A stretch of DNA of 64,000 bases from Oscarella lobularis (GCF_947507565.1 NC_089180.1:1984001-2048000); one strand, 5' to 3'. Shown: positions 46,651-58,300, counted from the first letter of the stretch. The notes: generated by a model from the sequence alone, not told the origin. Translations and numbers: made by a program.

Positions 46651-46801
46651 TCAACTTGTGCTTCCTTTTGTCAAATCTTCTCTCGCTCGCATTGTTAGCT
46701 GGGCTCAGGCTGGAGTCGATCCAAAGATAATGGGCACAGGACCCATGTACCAGCTATTAGGAATGCAGTAAGGGTCTATATATAGAAATCGCATCTATAT
46801 A

Positions 46802-47185
46802 CAGTGGGGTCAGAAAGTTTTCGGCACCTTTAAGATTAACATAGTTTATGCCTTGACGATGCAATCTGTACACTAATATCCACAAAACACTGTTTAGTGC
46901 CGAAAAACACGTTTAGAAACCCTTGGTGCCCGGTACGCCTTTGTTTCAACTAGCAAAAAGGGTAGGCGTTTTGACACTCACTGCAGTCAGGTGTTAAAAG
47001 CGATTTTCCTAGCTACTAGTATAAACAAAGGTGTCCCTATTATATCAGATACGTGGTTAGGGGAGTTTTGCTGATACGAAATATACGTATATTTGCATGT
47101 ACTTTCCGGGTAAAGAAACTCATCAGATCGCACATGCATGAACTGAGTAAATTTGGATGGTGCCGAAAACTTTCTGACCCCACTG
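46802..47185. mobile_element. Tc1/mariner-type MITE
   Basis: 384 bp, ends CAGTGGGGTCAGAAAGTTTT then CGGCACC and the exact complement. TA at both outer borders (46,800-46,801 and 47,186-47,187) is the expected target duplication. The CAGTGGGGTCAGAAAGT terminus is typical of the superfamily. No transposase. Confidence 0.9.
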
Positions 47186-47398
47186 TATATATATATATAT
47201 GTATATATCAACAGTTGGGGCGGAGCTTGCCATACGCTAGAGGACGATATCGGACACGGTATGCTATTGTTCGTCAACGCCAGCGCCGTTTTTCGATCGT
47301 ACACGTGCGTCTGCAAGCGACACGTGACGGCGGGAACGATTGTCTGAATATAGAGGGTACTATGTACTACTAATAATAATTCATTATCTTATGGGATT

Positions 47399-48900
47399 TT
47401 GAATGTTTTAGGTTATTATGCTTTTGTGACGTCAGAATATTTGTTTTCTACTGCCGCCTCCGCCACCGTCACGGCTTCTTCTATTAATTCGACTAATCAT
47501 TCTTTCACAGCTACTACTACTACTTCCTCTTCTAAAACGTCTTCTCTCGATCTTCCTCTTGCTATTGGTGTTGCATTTTCTCTCCTTCTCTTTTTTTGGA
47601 CTCGTCATTGGGACTGTGTTTTATTATCGGCATTATCAAAAAGCCGTCTATGATTTTGAGAACGACAGCGGACGAGGCTCGCAGCAGGACGAAGTGCTAC
47701 TTGTACCTAGTCGCGTCGAAATTCCGCCAGATCTTGGGTACAAGGGAAAAAAATCAATAATCAATATTATTAATATTAGTATCTCTACCACCCCTAGGTG
47801 TTGGCCACTTTGGAAACGTCATGAAAGCGACAATGACGTCTCCTAACGGTTCTATGAACGTAGCAGTCAAAACGACACGAAGTAAAAAGAACCCTCATTG
47901 ATTCTTATATTTATTTCTCATTTTCTCTCTAGATCCTGACGACGACGAAATTTCATAGGCGAAAGTCAACTTCTGATGAATCTCGGCGATCACGATCACG
48001 TGGTGAAAATATACGGCTTCTCCTTACAAAACAGTGAGAACACGCAATACTTCCGTTCCCACAAGATTAATTAGTATTTCCATTATTTTCTTAGACGTTC
48101 TCAGTATCGTCATGGAATACGCTCAGCACGGCCATCTCCGTGCGTCGTCGTGCTCGATCTCAACTCAGCATACGCGATTCCAGCGTCGACGACGTGACGC
48201 CGGGATCTAGTGCTATATTTGTCTCACGTTGAGGCAACAGCGAAACGCAGATGCTCAGTGATTTGAAAATGTACGACTGCGCCTTGCCAAGGGAATGAAA
48301 TTCGGCATATCAAAACACGTGAGGCCGGGGGTCCTCGCTCTTCTGCTAATATTATTTATTATGTATTTTAGTTTGTTCATGGTGATTTGGCGGCGAGGAA
48401 TATTTTAGTTCAGAATGATGACGTGTTGAAGATTTCTGACTTTGGCCTGGCTAAGGATCTCGGGGGAAGCGAGTAATATAAGAGAACCAAACCGGTAAGA
48501 AAATTATTAATTAATTAAAGTAGTCGCGATCTTGATTATTGATTTTATAAAGATTGTGTTGACCTTTCGGTGGTGTTCGTCTGAAGTTCTAATGAGAAAA
48601 ATCTACAGTGAATACAGTGACGTGTAAGAAGATGAAGAAACCCTCGTTTAATTTTATATATATATGTATATCTAGATGATTTGCTGATGACGTAGAAGTA
48701 TCGAATGTCGAGACCACGTGGATGCGGCCAAAAAATGTAAGTGTCAGTGGATTAAGTAAACGTTTTTATATGCCTGTCAATTTTCTAGGTATGACCGGTT
48801 ATACGGGCATCGATGACGCAACGATGACGACACGACCGCAGGACGTTGGCAGTCGCAGCAAATGTGGGCGAATCAGCCTAGGTACGATGTAATTTCCTTC
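47399..48900 (+). pseudogene. receptor tyrosine kinase, decayed
   Basis: A Ser/Thr-rich stalk leads to a transmembrane segment (LPLAIGVAFSLLL then GLVIGTVFYY) split by a frameshift in a T-run (about 47,590). Kinase pieces follow in separate exons: the glycine loop GVGHFGNVMKA and VAVKT lysine (about 47,800-47,875), the alpha-C segment ESQLLMNLGDHDHVVKIYGF (about 47,965-48,030), VMEYAQHGHL (about 48,110), the catalytic loop [12 protein letters not shown] (about 48,374) and [11 protein letters not shown] (about 48,438). Right after this, TAA replaces the activation-loop Tyr codon (GSE-stop-YKRTKP). WCSSEVLMRKIYSEYSDV (about 48,560) and RPKNYDRLYGH follow in other frames. HGDLAARN instead of HRDLAARN is a variant seen in some animal RTKs. 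Many lesions, so a pseudogene. Confidence 0.75.
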
Positions 48901-49199
48901 GTAGAATGTTCCGAAGCAGTTGTCGCTATCGTTTTGCTGATACAACGGCGTCCAAAGCGATAGCGTTCGAACGATCGACGATAGAGGCTCGAAAACTGCA
49001 CTTAGAGAGCGCTTCTCAGCTCTATACTAATATTTAGGACCGTTAAACGGCATTTTTCGGTCGCAAAACAGTCGAAACGACTCGTAGCGCCGCTCCTCAA
49101 ATCACGAATCCGTTTTTCGCGTAGACTCGTTACTTAGTAGCAATCAGCCGACTCAGAGTTCTTAAAACGATAAACGTGTGCGTTAGAAACCGTTAGATA
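48901..49199. other. spacer after the kinase remnant
   Basis: No exon or clear repeat recognised. Confidence 0.35.
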
Positions 49200-50030
49200 A
49201 GCTAGATCTAGAGGATTTATTTGAAAATCGACGAGTTTGTCACACGTACCGGAAGTAGGCGGGTCGAAATTTAATTCGCACGATTTGTTTGACCTTGTGG
49301 AGTTGTTACACTAATAAAGTAGAGTAGATCTAGTGCGTTTATTTGGAAATCGGCGAGTTGAGATTTTCAGCATCCCTCAACTATAGCACACGCTTTTTGG
49401 TCAAAAACGGCATCTCCCAAAATCTCGAATTTTCTGCGTCAAACTATAGGGCTTTAGTTAACATCATAGTCTCAAAATTGTCAGACGCGCCGAATTTTAT
49501 TGACTTTTTGAAGGGCGTGACCAATGTACCGGAAGTTCGTCATTTTCGTTTGAAATTTGACTCGTACAAACTGTCTGACCTCATGGAGTTGTTTTACGAA
49601 TAAAGTAGAGTAGATCTAGCCCGTTTAGTTGGAAATCCCGTTTAGTTGGAAATCCGTGAGTTGAGATTTTTAGAGAACCGTGAGCTGTAGTCCATGGTTT
49701 TTTGTCAAATACCGCATCTCCCAGAACGCCACGATTTTTACGTGAAACGATAGAGCTTTAGTACCTAGTTGACTCCACGGTCTCAAAATTGTCGAGCGCC
49801 AATTTTTTGAAGGGTGTGGCTAACATTAATGCGTACCGGAAGTGGTCTTTTTTCGTGTGAAATTTGACCCGTACGAACTGTTTGACCTTGTAGTGTTGTT
49901 CTACTAATAGAGTAGAGTAGATCTAGCGCCTTTATATGGAAATCTGCGAGTTGAGATTTTTATGGAACCGTCCATGGTTTTTTGGTCATTTTGGTGACCT
50001 CTCCGATTCCTAAGATTTCCTTTTCAAACA
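49200..50030. repeat. about 300-bp tandem repeat, roughly three diverged copies
   Basis: Copies begin at AGTAGAGTAGATCTAG (49,320, 49,607, 49,914; a degenerate one near 49,200). They share GGAAATCGGCGAGTTGAGAT, GTCTCAAAATTGTC and TACCGGAAGT in order. One copy contains an 86-codon open frame that the others do not conserve. Confidence 0.8.
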
Positions 50031-50308
50031 ATGGGGATGGGTTGCCTGTTTGATCTCGCGATACCAATAGGACCTCACACCTCAAATTTTGGCTAAAATT
50101 GGAATTTTTTTTAGATGCCTATATGAAGACATGGATCAATTCCCTCCTCCTCCTCCACGGCGTTTCTTCATCCAATTCAAGGTAAATAGGACAATAGATT
50201 TGAGTGGACTGGTTTGTAATTTTATTTTAGTTCTCTCTCCTCTCCCCACCGGATCAATCGGACGATGTTTCGATGAAGAAAGAAGAGGAAGTAGACGAAG
50301 CCATCACC

Positions 50309-50440
50309 CTGGGGACTTGGGTCAGAGTCTCCCTCCTTGTGGGCTGGAGGCTAATGTGCTCTCCCCTGGGGACTTGGGTCAAAGTCTCGCTCCTTGGAGG
50401 CTGGAGGATAATGTGCCTACCCCCTGTGGACTTGGGTTAA
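50309..50440 (+). repeat. 57-bp minisatellite (2.5 copies)
   Basis: CTGGGGACTTGGGTCA recurs at 50,309 and 50,366, with a partial third copy at about 50,424. In one frame it would encode GTWVRVSLL and GTWVKVSLL, and it may lie in an exon with borders near 50,114 (AG) and 50,181 (GT), 50,231 (AG), preceded by DQFPPPPPRRFF. The protein is not recognised. Confidence 0.5.
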
Positions 50441-50645
50441 AGTTCACTGTGGGGACTGCAGTCTCAGTCTCACCGCTTGGCCAGGAGGTCAAGCGGCAGC
50501 GCAGGATCAAGCAGCAATCAACGAGGACCAAGGAGGAGGGGGAAGGGGAGACGAGAGAGGACTTTTTTAATTTTTTTATTTATATACATCCGGGATATTT
50601 TAATAAAAATTTTGACCATAGTTCTGCCTACTTTTACAACCGGAA

Positions 50646-50711
50646 GCGCACGCGACGTGAAATGACGTCGGTCCATTTCACGTCGCGTGCGCAAGTAGCG
50701 CGCTATAAAAG
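50646..50711 (+). promoter_or_regulatory. 19-bp perfect inverted repeat followed by a TATA-like box
   Basis: GCGCACGCGACGTGAAATG (50,646-50,664) and its exact complement (50,674-50,692) flank a nine-base loop. CGCGCTATAAAAGCGCGC, itself palindromic with TATAAAA at 50,704-50,710, follows 11 bases later. Arrangement suggests a promoter with a dyad operator-like site, but no gene start directly downstream is recognised on the plus strand. Confidence 0.35.
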
Positions 50712-50993
50712 CGCGCATGTGCCCTAGGCTAAGTGAAGTGCTCTTGTCGATCAAGAGCAAACGCATGCAATCTACTGTACTCTCATGCGATAGCGTCTTT
50801 AAAAAATTCGTCTACTTCTTCTTCATCTTCTCAGATTATCCACTCACCACCTACAAAACAAAAAAGTCGTCAATTTTTGAACGCGTAAATATAAACGCTT
50901 CGTAGTACGCATACCGTTCCATCAACGCCCACAAGGCGACGAGACATTTATTTATTTATTTCTGTTCACGTTGATGACGACACTATAGTCTGC

Positions 50994-51850
50994 CTACTCA
51001 GGGAGAGACTCTAGCCAATCTCTAGAACTTCGGTACGTCGACAGGCAATCAAATACTTAAAGAGATAGAGGCTCCGCTCTACACTTATTTTGATTACGGT
51101 ATCTTCTTACACCAGGTGCATTTACCTTGATTTATGGAGAGTACTGTTGAGTAGGATTTCTGCGTTGAAAAGTGTTCTAAAATTGGAAGTTTCGCGGTTG
51201 CGACTTTGTGAGAAGATGCGCGGTTCGAGGAAACGCACTAGGGGGAGGAGAAAACGTTGAATTATACATGAGAGACTCTTTGCATATGAAAATACCTTAT
51301 TGATTTGGTGATCCACGATTCCTCCGAGTACATGAACTTTGGAATCGTTCACATCGACTAAATCTAAAAGAAAAACAATAATAAATTTTTCAAAATTTTG
51401 ACTTCTTACCGTTGGGAGAATCTGGACTGAGGTAAATGAGATTTGAAAGATTGTTTTCAAATATCGTCCAAAAGTCGTCGTGTCGAAAATCAATCTTTAA
51501 TTAAATAACGAAATTTCACGTACTATACTACGTACGGAGATTTTTCAATGAATGACGAAATCCTTTGCTCATTTCTTTCCACAGTAGCGAATTTTCGTCG
51601 TAGCTCGTAATCATTCGATGTACGGGACTCGCGTGATTGAGATTCGAGCCGTAGATTAGCTGAATTTGATTAGCCGCTAAATACGACGAATTTTATTGCG
51701 ATCGTCAGCGAGTGAGCTTACTCTTAGCGTCACTCCATGCGTCAAACTCAAATCGATGACGATTTTTGGCGTTTCGGGCGATTGCATGGCGATTTGCGCT
51801 CTTTCTCGCTTTTCCGCGCGCCATCGGGACGCGAAACCTAAACGCGTTTA
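50994..51850 (-). pseudogene. TRMT10-like tRNA m1G9/m1A9 methyltransferase, damaged
   Basis: Minus-strand exons: about 51,850-51,723 (EKRERAQIAMQSPETPKIVI then DL), about 51,691-51,538 (AANQIQLIYGSN, SPVHRMITSYDEN), about 51,496-51,412 (NLIYLSPDSPN), 51,364-51,297 (VHVLGGIVDHQINK), about 51,232-51,127 (VATAKLPILEHFSTQKSYST then VLSINQ) and about 51,055-50,994 (VFDCLSTYRSSRDWLESLPE-stop). SPDSPN, 'GGIVDxxxxK' and 'LPI..(F/Y)...VLSINQVFD' are the SPOUT-fold signature of TRMT10, which methylates position 9 of tRNAs using SAM. A missing base near 51,745 separates VIDLS from FDAWSDAK, and another junction does not keep phase, so it is probably not functional. Confidence 0.65.
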
Positions 51851-51991
51851 TAGTTGGACACTCGTTAAACGCATATGATTACTTCGGGAGCTCGTTCGAA
51901 ACGAAGAAACGCGAAGAAGAGACAGAAAAGATCTCCGCATGTGTTTCGGTGCGCCGGCTGCGCATCTAGTGCGTAGATTAGCGCGTAAAAA

Positions 51992-52787
51992 ATGATAGGA
52001 GCAAATGGACAAATACTACGGCTTTTCTCGTTGGAATACGAGCGGCTATCTATCCAGCAATGCTCGCGCCTCCAAGTACAACAGCAAAAATCGATTTACG
52101 CGGGATCTTTCGACGCCCTGGGCAAAATTTCGCGCCGCGAGGGAATCCGCGGTCTCTACAACCTCTGGACTGCTTGGTCTTCAGACGCACTCCACGGCCT
52201 ACGAACTCTCGCGACACCTTCTCCTACCGACCACGTGGTCACCCACGTGGAAAGGTTTGGTTGCCGGGACGATAGCGAGTTCGTCGAGCCAAATCGTTAA
52301 CGTGCCAGTCGACGTCGTTTCGCAAAAGTTAATGATGGCCGGACAGTCGAAAAATCTAAATATTTCTCTACGCAACGTCATTGTTGAAATTTATTCAAAA
52401 AATGGCTTACGTGGATTTTATTTCATTTCCCTGCTAACGTTTGGTCCAATGAGCGGCATATGGTGGAGCACCTATTTGACTGTACATGATTATTTATTGC
52501 CTAATTTCCCAACTGCCCTAAATGCTTTTTCTAGAATGTGTGCCGGTTTTACGTCAAGCACGCTAACAAATCCCCTTGACGTCATACGAACTCTACGAAC
52601 TCGTTTCCAGGTGATAGGTGGAAAATCAATAGGAAATATAGCGAGACGACTCTACAAGGAAAAGGGCCTAGCTATGCTCTATAAGGGGCTTACAGCAAGA
52701 TACATGTCGACGTTGCCAAGCAGCGCTCTCTACATAGCAATGTACGAACTAGTCAAAAATCTTCAAGCTTATGTATATAGCAAATAA
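51992..52787 (+). pseudogene. SLC25A44-like mitochondrial carrier, intronless copy 1
   Basis: Reads IRAAIYPAMLA, RLQVQQQKSIYAGSFDALGK, STAYELSRHLLLP in three different frames up to about 52,200. It is then open to TAA at 52,785: VPVDVVSQKLMMAGQ, RNVIVEIYSKNGLRGFY, TNPLDVIRT and YKGLTARYMSTLPSSALYI. The P-x-D-x-x-x-x-(K/R) carrier signature appears as PVDVVSQK and PLDVIRT. SLC25A44 imports branched-chain amino acids into mitochondria. Compared with the copy at 63,677, nine bases encoding KGY are missing after GFY, and two more probable deletions (after PAMLA and after RGLY) shift the frame. All three lesions sit at comparable positions in the three-fold repeat. No introns, so possibly a retrocopy or a naturally intronless gene. 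Confidence 0.7.
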
Positions 52788-52821
52788 AAAATTCGTGATT
52801 TTTAGTAATAAAAGTTGTCGT

Positions 52822-53053
52822 TTACCAAATTTTGAAGGCATCTGTGGTACATATTGACGTACAAATCAAAATGTTATAGGACGGTGGAAAATAAGGAGTG
52901 AAGAGCCTCTGAAAAAGAAAATGATTAAATAAAAATAATATAGATTATATATAAACCTTGACAGTGGTCAAATCATCCACAATAATTCGTTTCACTCTTT
53001 CTAAATACACAGCTAGCCAGATGGTGTCGTCAGTTTGCGGTTGACTCTCAAAC
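52822..53053 (-). pseudogene. EXOC3: EXOC3 (Sec6) exocyst fragment
   Basis: Minus-strand exon 52,957-53,053 (DDTIWLAVYLERVKRIIVDD then LTTVK), intron, exon 52,822-52,908 (RLFTPYFPPSYNI). EXOC3 proteins have 'WLV.HLE.I...VLDDL..VK.L...CFPP.Y.IF' at this place. A one-base shift after PSYNI restores FDLYVNMYHRCLQNLV, the expected continuation. Only two exons of a long gene, sitting immediately downstream of PDIA5 on the same strand. Confidence 0.6.
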
Positions 53054-53177
53054 CTAGAGAAAAGCCATATTGTACATACTGTATATACCTATATATTAAT
53101 CACCGTTCGACTGTTGCTTTTTCCAGCGTATCTAAGCAATGTGAGTCAAAGCCCTCATATAAAGATTCTATACTTAC

Positions 53178-54860
53178 CTATTGGGTATCCCTTGACTTCG
53201 TACGCCTTTCCCAATTCGGGTTCCTTCGTCGCGTCAACTGCAGCCAAAACAGCATCCTCAATCTAAAAATTAATTATTGATTTTTTCTAATCCTATATAC
53301 GGTAGGTCTTTCACTCACTCCTTCTTCCTTCAATGTAGCAGCTGCGCTTTCATATTCCGGTTTCATTTTCTTGCAGTGACCACACCCTACGTGACGTCAC
53401 AATATAAACCAATATTTCTACATATTTAGACGTACACGGTGCATAGAACATGACCAGAAGTGGCTTGTGGTCAGAGAGAGCGTCTTGAAATCCAAGTGTA
53501 GTTAGATGATGAATATTTTCGCTCGTGTCCGACCACGCTTCCTCTTCCGCTGGTTTGTCACTTTCTGACGCCGGCTTAGGACTAAAAACGATATTTAATT
53601 AATTAATTATATTTATTATTGTTGTCTTACTCTGCCATCCATTGGACGATTTCGTCTTTGCTTCTTCCTCCTCCGTAATTGTATTGATAGATGCCTTTTC
53701 TAATTGAGAAAAAACGTATTTTTTATTTTTAATTGATTAATATTTTCTTACTCGAAATAGACTATGGTCGGATAGCCGGTTATGTTGAATTCAATTGCAA
53801 CGGGACGATTCTCCTGCTTTGTCGCATCCATTCCAGCCAAAATCTAAAATAATTATTGAATTATAGATATTGCTGCCCCTACCCCCCTTTTTTTTCCATA
53901 CAGCTTTGTCTTTGAGTTCTGTAGCTGCTTCAGCATAAGCGAGTTTCATCATTTTACACACGCCACACCCTCGAAAAAATTTATTAATTATTGAAAAACT
54001 ATTATTGATTTTTCACACAAGGTGCATAGAGCATCAATAGAATAGGTTTCTTCTCCTTTTTCAACATCCTGCGATACTCCTAATAAAATAAAAAAGTGAC
54101 GTCATAAAATTAAAAATTAAAATTTACTTTGTCCGAGTCAAGGTGAAAAACGTCATCAGCCCCAGCTTCCTCTTCCCAAGGAGCATCCCCTGTGGGATCA
54201 TCCAAAAAGTTTCTCATTGACTAGAAGACAGATATATAATACAAAGGCTTCATATCTCTTATACTACATACCCTAACAGTGAACTTTCGATCATAATCCT
54301 TATTGAATTCTCCATCCCTAAATATATATATATCATTATTAATTTTAAATAATCAATATCTTTTTGTTACTTGTAGTGCTTCAGAATTGTTCCACCTGGC
54401 GGGATTTTTAATTTCTTGCATAGTTTTGATGACGAACTGAAAAAATCAGTTTCAAAGGGGGGCCCCAGTAAATTTTTTCTCCCAAACTCACGTGCAATCG
54501 ATTGTTACGAGTGCCGCGAGGCCTTTCATTGCGGTCGCAGTTTCGCCAAAAACAGGCAAAATGGCCGACACGGACTTTGCTATGCGTTTCGATCGCTTTC
54601 GAGCCTTTTCTTCGCGTTTTTCTCTCTTACTTGATTTGCCGAATAGTATAAGGACGTTTTTTCGCGTTCGGAGAAGCTTTTTGAACTCTTTGATGTCGTC
54701 TACGTCGCTGACAATGTTCTTCAAGTCGGCTTTTCCCGATTTCGAGTGAATCTGGGATCGAATAGGCGATTAGGCGTTACAAAACTGTTTTCTAAAGACT
54801 TACTTCTCCTAAGAGACACAGAAACGTAGCAAAAACCAGCAAAAATAGGCCTCTTTCCAT
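53178..54860 (-). CDS. PDIA5: PDIA5-like protein disulfide isomerase, first twelve exons
   Basis: ATG at 54,860 starts a signal peptide (MERGLFLLVFATFLCLLGE). Exons 54,804-54,860, 54,492-54,751, 54,371-54,436, 54,272-54,317, 54,129-54,220, 54,019-54,079, 53,902-53,969, 53,752-53,843, 53,631-53,699, 53,436-53,581, 53,319-53,386, 53,178-53,262 keep phase throughout (1,110 nt, 370 residues). An N-terminal redox-inactive thioredoxin fold (FKKLLRTRKNVLILF) is followed by two active ones: APW-CGVC-KMMK and APW-CGHC-KKMKPEYE. In both, the Trp codon before the CxxC is split by an intron. Order and wording match PDIA5, an ER oxidoreductase. Animal PDIA5 has a third CxxC domain and an ER-retention tail; here the frame leads after YEVKGYPI into an unclear small exon (about 53,103-53,130) and EXOC3 sequence. 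The N-terminal two thirds look functional. Confidence 0.8.
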
Positions 54861-54896
54861 GGCAAAAAAATCCGAGGAACTCTAGATAGCGTGCTC

Positions 54897-54945
54897 AGCC
54901 TCTACGTCAGAGCGTTACCATAGCAAACAACGTCGAAGCAATGAA
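54897..54945 (+). promoter_or_regulatory. 49-bp duplicated promoter segment with RFX X-box (copy A)
   Basis: Identical for 49 bp to 62,623-62,671. Contains GTTACCATAGCAAAC (54,914-54,928), near the X-box consensus GTTNCCATRGNAAC bound by RFX factors in front of ciliary genes. In copy B it sits directly before the start of a CCDC34-like gene. Here it lies 37 bp upstream of the PDIA5 ATG on the other strand, ending in AGCAATGAA with the ATG but no gene body. Confidence 0.55.
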
Positions 54946-55013
54946 ACGGTGAAATGCGGGTCTTAAGGCGACAACGTGACAATCGTACGTGTTCGCATTA
55001 TCATTTGGCTTAC

Positions 55014-55086
55014 CATAAAGGTAGTCGTGAGTCCGATTCGGTTGAACTCGCGGCTTTTCGATCGTTTTCGTTATTGCGGTAGCCAT
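55014..55086 (-). CDS. isolated first exon
   Basis: ATG at 55,086, 24 codons (MATAITKTIEKP, then NRTHDYLYG) to a good donor (GTAAGCC). Coding-like but too short to assign; the HDYLY end resembles the lead-in of small GTPases, which is only a guess. The next sequence on this strand is the X-box segment and PDIA5, so the rest of its gene is absent. Confidence 0.25.
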
Positions 55087-55386
55087 GTTGGACGTATCGC
55101 TATAGAAACACTGGAGCAGCCCGTATAAATCGCGACCCAGATTTTCTTAATTGATTTATCATACCGTGCGTTATTTGCAACCTTTGCTATTCTAATTATT
55201 AGCTAATTATCACTACAGTACAGAAGTACATTAATCAAGTCAACATCAATTCTGTTACGAACAATTTCAAAGTTGGCAACCAACGAGAAAAACAGAACAT
55301 TGCCAAACTTGATCGGACAGCAGAATTGGAAGCAGTAAGTGCTGTAAGGCTTACTGCCAGACGCCAGCCCAAAGAAAAGGCGTACA
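55087..55386. other. spacer downstream of the CHAT gene
   Basis: 300 bp holding the 3' untranslated region of the minus-strand CHAT gene. Nothing else recognised. Confidence 0.4.
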
Positions 55387-58300
55387 CTAAAGTTTAGTAA
55401 ATGGATTTAGGCTCTTCATTAGTAGACAACATTTCGCGAAAGCGGGAGGATATTTAACCGCTTCTGTACATATGGTGAATATTAATAATTCGGTGCTCGC
55501 TGTGACTTGTGCTTCTTCATCCTCAGGAAGTCTTTGGCCAGACACGTATCGACAAAACGAAATCGCCTGCGTGAAAGTAACGTTTTTCTGCTCGTTGCCC
55601 TCTCTCTGCAATTCCGAATCGAAGACAGACGCCCAGGTTATAAACATTTGAGATTGAACTACATCGAAATTCGTTTGCAAACAGTCAAGCACGACAGGAT
55701 GGGCGGAAAGAGCAGTCGATCCTTCGTGCACTCTTTCCATGGACGAGTGTTTGACGACAACACCGTCGCTATGCTTTCTTAGCACAGAAGCTGCGACGAC
55801 TTCAGCGAGACAAGCATTGAAAGTCAATTCAGTTACGTCGTCCTCGCTCGCACCATCAAGGCTTTTCTCGCGCTCTCTGACCATATCCCGAAGAAGGTTG
55901 ATTGGCAAAATTCTGGACCCTGATGAGACAAAACAGGCGAGAAACTTGAGGGCGGAATCTGACAAGCTTTCTCGTATCAAAGAGACGATAAACTTTGCCA
56001 CTTCCATAGAAATAGGAATAGGAGAGACTGGGCTCACTGTCTGACGAGCTTGATCTGACGACGACGACGACGAGGAGGACGACGACGATGCAGGAAAATT
56101 ACTCGACTCTTCAACCGATCCTTGTTTCACAGACGTAGGAGACGACGAGTCGTAGGCCTTGCGGCTAATTGTGGGACGACTTAGCAGCATGTCGAGAAAC
56201 TGATGAAAAGGAATATGCGATCTTCTAATAAATGATCCCGCCAGCTCCAAGCAAAGAGGAAGAGACAGATAAAAAGGGTTGCGTGTAAATTGCTTCAAAG
56301 CTTTCCGATCTTTGTCGGTCAAGCTCATCGGTTTGACAGTTGTCGACGTTCGTCGCAAGAGCGACACGATCGTCTCGTCTTGCTCTAAAAGTCCGACGCG
56401 CATTTCGCTGTACACATTTTCGGGAGTCGACGGCATGTTTGTGTCGTTGTCGTCGGCAATAATTATTACTCTGCCGGCGCTGGTCGCTTTCGGAAGATAA
56501 GCGTCGACTTCGAAACCTTCCCAAATTCCATCAATGATCAATAGCCAGTTGTCGAGTTCTCTGAGATAGGAATGCAAATGGCTAATAATTAGTCCCTCTT
56601 TCATGCTAACGGCGGGAATTGAAGCGATGGCACAAAATCCGTCCAACAACATCAAATTCGAATGTCCGCGCACCCAAAATATATGACTGTAATGAGCGTT
56701 AAAAATTTTGAGAAATTCGGCAATTAGAGTCGTTTTTCCGATGCCGGGCTGAATGCCGCGAACGTAGCGCACCAACAGGCCTTTATCCTTATTTAATACC
56801 CATTGAGACAATTCGTTTAATTCCGATTCCATGCCGGTGAAAAATTGGCAATCCGGAACGCATCGTACGTTGAAGGAGGCCGGGAACTCGAGCGAAATGT
56901 CCGGTCCAATGATCTGAAATCCGGCCCAGTGAACGGGATGCGCGAACTGTTCGAGACAACGCAACTGGTGCATCGACTGCTGCAAAGCAAACGACGCCGG
57001 CGCCCCACGCAACATGTTACGATAGAAGAAATACATGAGATGCTCCGTCGCTCGATCGGGAACTTGCCATAAGGTGACGAGAACCATTCTCGCTCCGGCG
57101 ATCAGAAAGCTTCGCGCCAAGCCCATTACCCCGTCATTATTCGGCTCGCCTCTCGCGCTTCCGCACGAACTCAAGCAGACGAGCTGAGCTCGCAAGTCCA
57201 TGCCTTCGATCTCGTCGCAGGTCAGCAAGCAGCACTTTGAATCGATCAGGTTCCCCGGCCGAACGCGCGCCTTTTCCTCCTCTTCGGGAGCTAGAAAGAG
57301 CGTCGTGCCGCCCTGTCCACCGTGCGTCGCCAGGTGAATCAACTGGGCCTGCGGTAATTCTCGCGTCACGCGCCGCTTCGTCGCTTCCTTGCGAACGAGA
57401 GGGTGACCGTTGACGAGTCGAGCTACGTCGATCGCTTCGCGTTCGGCATTCGGCAGCGTGACCGGCCGCCACGGTTCGGACTGGCCGGGAATGTGCATCG
57501 ACGGCACGTCGGGATTACCTACGATTAGAGAATCGGTTAGCATCACGTCGCCGCTATCGTCTCGCCATCGTTCGAATTCGATCAGCGCCGGAATGCTTCG
57601 TATTCTGTAAATCTGCGACATCATTAAATTATCTTTACCGCACGGTAGAGCCGAGAAGGGAACGAGAGTAATGAGACCGGCGGGAATGACGACGAGATCG
57701 ACGCTTCGCGTCGGCAACCACTCCTCGATGGGTCGTATGAGAAAATTAGACAAATCGCTCAAATCTGGCGTCTTGATTCGTTCCTCGTTTTCGCCCGGCA
57801 ATCGATTGAGATTCTCGTAGTTCGTCAGTTCGGCGACGGTGCTGCGAATTTTCTTGTCGAGTCGCGATTCGCTTTGCGGATCGTCGGCAATTTTCGTCGC
57901 GCGAAAATTCACGTCGCCTTGGGGACTGACGACCCACGCGTGAAGACTCGTTCGACATATGGAATAGATGAGAACCCAAGCGTTCTGTCTCTTCACCAAA
58001 TCGATAATCTCATCTCGAGTGATTTTCTCGTAACTGTCGATGAGCGGACGAACGCCGCTCAACGAAAAACGCTTCGCGACGATTTCGACGAACTGAAGAC
58101 CGCGACTTCGTTCGGAAATCTCCAAAGCGCGCATCTTGTCGCCCAATTCGCCCAAGACGAATTGAAGTCGACGATACGATTTTGAATTGAGTTGACGATA
58201 GATCGGTCGAAACGACTCGCTCGCACCCGTCTGCTGATAGAGCTCGTCGAATATCGCTATCGCCTTTTCGAAACTGTCGCGCGCCTTCTCGACGTCGCCG

